Shown: piece by piece, positions 57,929 to 64,000 of the stretch | Layout: every line of letters starts with the position of its first letter | Numbering within the stretch: position 1 is the stretch's first letter | DNA from: Prototheca cutis | Lineage: Eukaryota > Chlorophyta > Trebouxiophyceae > Chlorellales > Chlorellaceae | Reading direction: 5' to 3' | DNA: 64,000 nt | NCBI GenBank assembly: GCA_002897115.2 | Contig: BCIH01000018.1 | Location: 82,322 to 146,321, forward strand | Made by a program: the position numbers and the translations under genes | Notes under the pieces: generated by a model | What the model was told of the DNA's origin: nothing | Database searches by the model: none | Seen by the model: only the letters and a program-made list of their open reading frames with translations

Positions 57929-60900
57929 ATGGCCAAGAGCCGTGATTGCGATCCCACCCCTGCACATGCAGGCCGGGCGGCGCCAGTGGTGCGCTGCTGG
58001 TCGGCGGTGGCGAGCGACTCCACGGCAGCGGCAGGCCATGCGCCAGCGGCATCCAACCACTCCCCGCCCCCGCATCACTTGACACTGGAGGCACAGTACC
58101 ACATGGAGACCTGCCTCAAAGAGCTGCGGAAGCTGGCCTCCAAGTCGAATCTTCATGAGGCGTCGGATGCGGTGCTGGCCGCGGCGGGGTTGACGCGCGA
58201 GGAGCTGGAGGGCATCATCGCCCGCCTCGGTGCGGGCCCTGCCGCCATGGCCGGCGTGCGGAGGGCCATCCTGGCGGCGCTGCAGGCAAAGGGCCAGGTC
58301 ACGGAGATGCAGCTGGAAGAGCTCCAGCATGTGTCCAGTGATGCCCTGCACACGCGGACCGACCTGGGCATGCGGCGTGACGGTGTCGGCAGCGGTTCAA
58401 CGGCACCCACCGCTGCTGGTGCCAACGCAAGTACATTCTCTTCTGGAGCATTTCCAGAAGGACCTAACAACCCCCCCATGCACAGGGGATGGGATCTGGC
58501 TGCTGCTCTTGAAAGAGCGGGGTTTCCTCGCTCGCAGCTGCAGCGACTTGACCCCGGCGTGCACCGCATGGCCTGCCCGCGCTGCGGTGGCGGCAGCAGC
58601 GCCGAAAACAGCTTGGCACTGACGGTGGAGCCGGACGGCAGCCCCGGTGCGGTGTGGTGCTGCCACCGTGCGACGTGCGGCTGGAAAGGCGGCGTGAGTC
58701 CGGGATCAAGTAATCACGCCGCAACGGCGACGAGGCCGCCGTCGGCCCGGCGACGAACGGCACAGGCGGGCCCCCCCGTGCGCCCGACACCGACGCTGGA
58801 ACCTCTTACCGAAGAGATGAAGGCATTTTTCGGGCATCGCTGCATTCCTGAGGAGGTTCTTGTCCGTGCAGGCGTGGCGGCGGAGCGCCTCGTCGCACCC
58901 GGGACGACGGCCCCCGCGTCCGTAATCGCCTTTCCGTACTTCCGACCCCTCGACGGTGTCGGTGCTGGGATTGGTGGCGGCGACGAGACTGCTGGCAACA
59001 CGGGAGATGTCAGCGCAGATGGCACGGAAGCAACGGCCACGATGAGTGGCACCTCTGCAACTCCTGCCACCGCCGGCAACAACCTTGAAGCCGCCACCCC
59101 CAAGAACCGGGCTCGGATGGTCAATGTCAAGTATCGAACACTGGACAAGCGGTTCTGGCAGGTCAAGGGCGCGGAAAAGGTGCTGTACGGCCTGGAGCGC
59201 CTGGATTTCGAGGCCTGCCCCGACGTCGTGATCGTGGAGGGCGAGCTCGACGCCCTGGCCATGGCCGCTGCAGGGGTGCCGAATGCGTTGTCTGTGCCAG
59301 ATGGCGCGCCGGCACGCGTGCGTGAGGGCGGGCCGCCGGCACCTGAGGACGACGCCAAGTTCTCCTACCTCTGGAACTGCAAGGACGCGCTGGACGCCGC
59401 GACGCGTGTGATCATCGCGACCGACAACGATGCCCCGGGGGAGGCGTTGGCGGAGGAAATTGCCCGGCGGCTGGGTCGGGAACGGTGCTGGCGCGTGCGC
59501 TGGCCGGATGACCGTGGAGACCACGAGCTCGCTGCCGCGCTCGGGCACCTTCAATTGGGGCTCGACGGCCGCTGGCACGATGCTCCTGCTGCTCTTGAGG
59601 GTGATGGTGGCCGTGGTGCGGTGGACGGCCAGACAGAGGGCGCGGCAGTGTTGCCATCATCTTCGTCGCTCCAAGAAGCAGGCAGCATTGCGATGTCCAG
59701 CGGCGAAGACGGCGACAGTGGCGGAGACAGACAAGGGCCACCCTCAGCACCAGCCACGACACCCCGTACTCCCATCAGTCGCCCCTCCCCCGCCCCGTCA
59801 ACGGCGTTCAACTGGCACCGCAAGGACGCAAACGAGGTGCTGATGCGTGACGGCGCTGCCCTGCTTCGGGCGCTGGTCGCGGGCGCACAGCCGCTGCCCA
59901 TCCGGGGCCTGCTGCGTTTCCACGAGTACTACGAGGACATTCTGCGGTACTACATGCTGGACCCCGGCGCGGCCGGCCCCGTGTCCACGGGCTGGCCCTC
60001 GCTAGACAGGCTGTACCGCGTCGTCCCCGGCGAGCTGACCATTGTCACTGGCGTCCCAAACTCGGGGAAATCAGAGTGGATCGACGCGCTGCTGTGCAAT
60101 CTGGCTGCCACGCAGGGCTGGACCTTTGCGCTGTGCTCCATGGAAAAGCGAGCCACCGACCATGCTCGACACCTCGTGGAGAAGTACGTCGGCAAGCCTT
60201 TCTTTGACGCCGAGTTCACGCGCCAGTCCATGCGCCTGAGCCCCGAAGAGCTCACCGACGGTCTGGACTGGGTGGACGAGCATTTTCACCTCATCAGGTG
60301 GGTCATTTTGGGGGTAGCTGGGCCCGTGGCTGTGTGTTTTTGGGGTTTTGGGCGCTGTGATCAATGGAACCCCCTTGCATCACCCTTGGCATCGTTCCAG
60401 CAATGCACCCCTCCCTTCAATACACATGGCCCCACAAAACAAGTCCCCCCCCCCGCCTCAACACGCACACATCTTCCTTTCCTCACAACAGAACCCCCCC
60501 CCCCCAGCGCGCGCCCCCCCCCCCCCCCCCAGGTACGAGGACGACGCGTTGCCGAGCGTGGAGTGGGTGCTGGACGTGGCGCGCGCGGCGGTGCTGCGCT
60601 ACGGCATCCGGGGCCTGGTCATCGACCCCTACAACGAGCTGGACCACCAGCGACCCGGGCACATGAGCGAGACCGAGTACGTGAGTCAGATGCTGACCCG
60701 GGTCAAGCGCTTCGCGCAGACGGCAGGCGTGCATGTGTGGTTTGTGGCGCACCCCCGCCAGCTGCAGCAGTGGCGGGGCGAGGCGCCTGGGCTCTACGAC
60801 ATCTCCGGCTCCGCGCACTTTATCAACAAGGCCGACAACGGCATCGTGGTCCACCGCAACCGCGAACCCGAAGCAGAGAACAAGGATGCAGTGCAGATCC

Positions 60901-61058
60901 TGGTGCGCAAGGTCCGGAACAAGATGGCCGGGACCATCGGCGACGGCGAGCTGCGCTACGTCAGGGCAAACGGACGGTACCTGGATCCCGTAGCGCCCCC
61001 AGGCACCGTCGCGCCCACCTCCCAACCCGTCGCCCGAGAAGCCAGGGGCCAACCCTGA
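57929..61058 (+). CDS. TWINKLE: Organellar DNA primase-helicase (Twinkle)
   Basis: Two exons (57929-60297, 60533-61058) give 964 residues. The Ala/Ser-rich first 60 residues are a likely organelle presequence. The primase zinc ribbon reads ACPRCGGG and WCCHRATCGWKGG. The TOPRIM part has VVIVEGELDALAMAAAGVP, SYLWNCKD and ATDNDAPGEALAEEIARRLG. Low-complexity inserts precede FNWHRKDANEVLM. The DnaB-type helicase has VVPGELTIVTGVPNSGKSEW (Walker A), FALCSMEKRATDHARHLVEK, GIRGLVIDPYNELDHQRPG (Walker B) and ISGSAHFINKADNGIVVHRN. This is the plant-type enzyme that both primes and unwinds mitochondrial and plastid DNA. It is longer than plant homologues because of the inserts. Intron 1 ends in a C17 tract against the AG. 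Confidence 0.95.
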
Positions 61059-61785
61059 GGCACCACCTTGGTTTCCGATTGCCTACATTGTGCCAATCAC
61101 GCCATTTCATGCTATCCAGCAGCTTGTGCTTGTAACTCCCGGGAAAAGAATTGTTGGGCTCCCTCCCCCGGTGGCCTGCCGGGCTTTGCTCGTGACCAGA
61201 CTGAGACCAGGGAAGCCATGTGATCGGTCAGAAAGCACGATACCCGCCGCTCGCGGGCATGTACCCGCTGTGCTTGTCAGATGAGTCCATGAATACCCAT
61301 GGCAAGATGAACGTGGCACGTATGCAGCGTTGTATGGTGAGCGGCGGGCTCCCGGCACTGCGCAACCTGAGCGGTACGCGCGCCGAGCCGTACGGATTGC
61401 GCTTGTGGTCCCAAACCCGGCCGGGAACCGGTTGGGGTGCTGGGGCCCTCGGGCGCGGTGGATATCTCGCATGCACAACTACCCCAAGGCTGCCGTCATT
61501 GCCAATCAGCGCTTATTTCGCAGTCGCGCCACCGCGTTGAGGCTGGCTGGCATTGAAAGGGTGGGAGCGTGACGATAACCCTCGTGGGAACCCTGCGCTC
61601 CGAGACACCCGGCCCGCTCGAGGACAGGGCTGGAGTGTAACGTCATCCTCCACGGCATGTTGCCATTCGAATCATCATTTTCCTCGTGGCACATGCATGC
61701 CTGCTCATCGCATTGGCCAGCGCGGCCCTGAGAGTGTCCGAGGCTTCCGTGAGGCCCGGGGTGGCCTGGCCTCCCGCCCGGCCTC
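61059..61785. other. Intergenic region (Twinkle to permease)
   Basis: 727 bases between tandem genes. No coding or RNA signal recognised. Confidence 0.5.
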
Positions 61786-63343
61786 ATGAGTGCGCGGCAG
61801 AGCATGCAAAAGGTCTCCTCCGGCCTGCAGAAGGCCTGGAGTGGGGCCAAGACCTCCATTAATGCCTCTGCCAGGGGCATCGCCGGGACCACGGAGAACT
61901 GCGTCTCCAGAGTCGGGGACAGCTTTGACAACCTGAACAGGCGCTGGGACAAGTTCACCCAGCGCCTCAACACCTGGGCGGACGACAACAAGGTATGTGC
62001 AGCTGGTTGTTTCTGGAGTGAATCGAGCGGTTGGTGGACTTGCCTGGACAGGGGTTTTCTGTGCGTGTCTGTGGGGGGGGCGCTGGCAGGCGGGGGTGGG
62101 CGACGACGGCCTTCCTCAATAGTCACCCCTCCCCTGAACAACAAGCACCCACCCACCCACACTGCACAACAGGTGGGGCAGTACTTTCGGTTCCGGGAGC
62201 GGAATGCTCGCTTCACGGTGGAGCTGCGTGCCGGCACCATCACCTTTCTCATGGTGGCGTACATCCTTGCGGTCAACCCAAACATCCTGGAAGCCACGGG
62301 CGGTACTTGCAGCCCAGATACCGACTGCCTCCCAGAGGTACGGTTGCTGCTGGTTTGTTGGCTGGGTGGGTGGAGAAGGAGGGGTCGCACCTGCAGGGAC
62401 CTGGCTACCCATGGTCACGCCGTGCGTCTCATTGTTCCTGTGTCTTCTCTACTGGCTCGCCGCTCGGAACAGCCACCATCACTATTACCACCAACATCCA
62501 ATTATTCCCCTTCATATATGTATATAGAGCAAAGAGCGGTACGGCAACGCATGCTTGGGGAATACGGACGACCCTGTGGCGACGAGCTGCCTGGCACAGT
62601 TGAAACGGAACCTGATCACGGCAACGGCGGCGAGTTCCCTGATTTCCACGTTCATCACGGGCACGCTGGCGAACTTACCGTTGGCCCTGGCCCCGGGCCT
62701 GGGCATCGCGGCGTACGTGGCGTACCAGGTGGTGGGCATCTACGGTGCAGGGGAGCTGACATACCAGGAGACCATGGCAACAATTTTCATAGAGTCTTGG
62801 ATTTTCATCCTGCTGTCCATCACGGGTGTGCGTGGCGGGCTGATCAAGTACATGCCCAAGACGGTGGCCCTGGCTTCCTCCGTCGGCATCGGCTTGCTGC
62901 TGGCGTTCACAGGCCTGCGCAACCTGGACGTCGTCGTGTTCGACTCGTCCACTCTGGTCCAGCTGGGCGGCTGCAACGCCGACAGCCGGCAGTACGTCTA
63001 CGCATTCGACGCGCCGCTCAACGTCAGCGCCCTCCCCAACGCCTCCACCATCCTCCTGGCCGAGGCCGACGTCTACGGCTGCATCGGCGGGCAGATGCGG
63101 TCGCCCACCATGTGGCTGGGCATCGCGGGCGGGTTCATCTCCGCCATCCTGCTCTACATCGGGGTCAAGGGCGCGCTCATCATCGGCATCGCCTTTGTGA
63201 CCATCATCTCCTGGATTCCGGGCCATGCAGCCACATACCTGGGGTCCACATCCTCCATCCCAGGTGAGACCTTGTTTTTCCGCTCTCCAGGTGGAGCGCT
63301 GTCCTCGGGGGAATGAGGCTTGAGAAGAATGCACGACAGAGCG

Positions 63344-63427
<84 letters not shown>

Positions 63428-63940
63428 CCCGCGCCCCCCCCCCACACACACACACACACACACATACTTCCCACTAACCGACAGGAGGGGAGGCGAGGCT
63501 GCAGGTATTTCGGCAGATTGTGGCGGCGCCGACGCTCGACTTGACTGGCCTGGCATGGAGTTGGACGGCGTTCAGCTCGGGCAAGCTGTGGGTGGTGCTG
63601 ATCACGCTGCTGTACATCGACCTGCTTGACTGCACGGGGACGCTGCTCAGCATGGCCCACGTTCTGGACAGCGTGCTGCCTGGGTTTCTGGATGATGCGG
63701 GCGAGTTTCCGGGCCAGATGTGGGCATTTCTGGCTGACGGCACGGGCATCCTGGTGGGATCCATGATGGGGACCACGCCGTTGACGGTGTTCATCGAGTC
63801 GGCAGCGGGTATCGAGGACGGCGGGCGCACGGGCCTCACCGCCATCACCATCTCCTGCTATTTTTTTATTGCCCTGTTCTTCTCGCCCATCCTGGCAAGC
63901 ATCCCGCTCTATGCCACTGGTGCCGCGCTCGTCCTCGTCG
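61786..63940 (+). CDS. AzgA-type adenine/guanine permease (NCS2), 3' end outside window
   Basis: Four exons are visible (61786-61992, 62173-62337, 62528-63263, 63485-63940), and the gene continues past the edge after a GTGCGG donor at 63941. The soluble N-terminus leads into [88 protein letters not shown] and [20 protein letters not shown]. These are the conserved blocks of eukaryotic AzgA transporters, including the N-P-x-I-L motif and the APG segment. It imports purines across the plasma membrane by proton symport. At least eight membrane segments are inside the window. The exon 3 acceptor (TATATAG) is the least certain site. Confidence 0.92.
63344..63426. repeat. C83 homopolymer in permease intron 3
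   Basis: Eighty-three uninterrupted C in the sense strand, then a second C10 run and (AC)n up to the acceptor at 63484. The true length is uncertain for any assembly. Confidence 0.8.
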
Positions 63941-64000
63941 GTGCGGGTTTTTGGTTTACTTATATACGCGCGCGCGCGTGTGTGTCGGGGGGGGGGGGGG

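Noticed and set aside
63320..63544. Poly-proline open frame (and poly-glycine on the other strand)
   Set aside because: Translation of the C83 homopolymer in an intron, not a protein.
1..64000. CRISPR array, bacterial operon or prophage
   Set aside because: No regularly spaced repeats, no ribosome-binding-site-led gene strings; genes are intron-containing eukaryotic housekeeping genes.

Overview
The window is nuclear DNA of a eukaryote, most likely a GC-rich green alga of the Chlorella/Auxenochlorella type (Trebouxiophyceae). I infer this from a plastid ClpR4, a Tic22-like plastid import factor, a plant-type organellar primase-helicase (Twinkle), a plant-type CABIN1-like protein, small GT-AG introns and very GC-rich coding sequence. 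Nothing bacterial (operons, Shine-Dalgarno sites, CRISPR) is present. Gene models were built by hand from splice sites. Exon phases close for every protein listed except the 5' end of the PWWP gene. The last gene runs off the right edge.

Left part (1-22,000): a secreted PI-PLC-X-like phosphodiesterase (+), TFIIA large subunit (-), a decayed element ending in a Fanzor/TnpB-like zinc-ribbon exon, an AP180/CALM ANTH-domain clathrin adaptor (-), an SF2/SR34-type SR splicing factor (+), a short-chain dehydrogenase (-), a PWWP protein (+) and the BRE1/HUB RING E3 ligase (+). One BRE1 intron carries, on the opposite strand, what I read as a circularly permuted tRNA-Arg(UCG) gene: the 3' half lies upstream of the 5' half and a T-run terminator follows.

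Middle (22,000-39,000): a FUSED/TIO-type kinase with an ARM-like C-terminus (-), an unrecognised basic protein (+), MAD2 (-), a second copy of the Fanzor-like element with the same flanking repeat, a Tic22-like protein (+), fatty acid 2-hydroxylase with an N-terminal cytochrome b5-like domain (+) and FCF2 (-).

Right part (39,000-64,000): a very large CABIN1-like TPR protein (-), an F-box protein (-), ClpR4 (+), CCT1/TCP1-alpha (-), Twinkle (+) and the start of an AzgA-type purine permease (+).

The genes are housekeeping genes with no shared pathway, packed with intergenic gaps of about 0.1-1.1 kb. The main unusual signals are the permuted tRNA gene, the two related Fanzor-like elements, and a strand-asymmetric intron composition: G/T-rich 5' ends with (G)n or (GT)n, and A/C-rich 3' ends with (C)n or (AC)n, including C or G runs of 51 and 83 bases.
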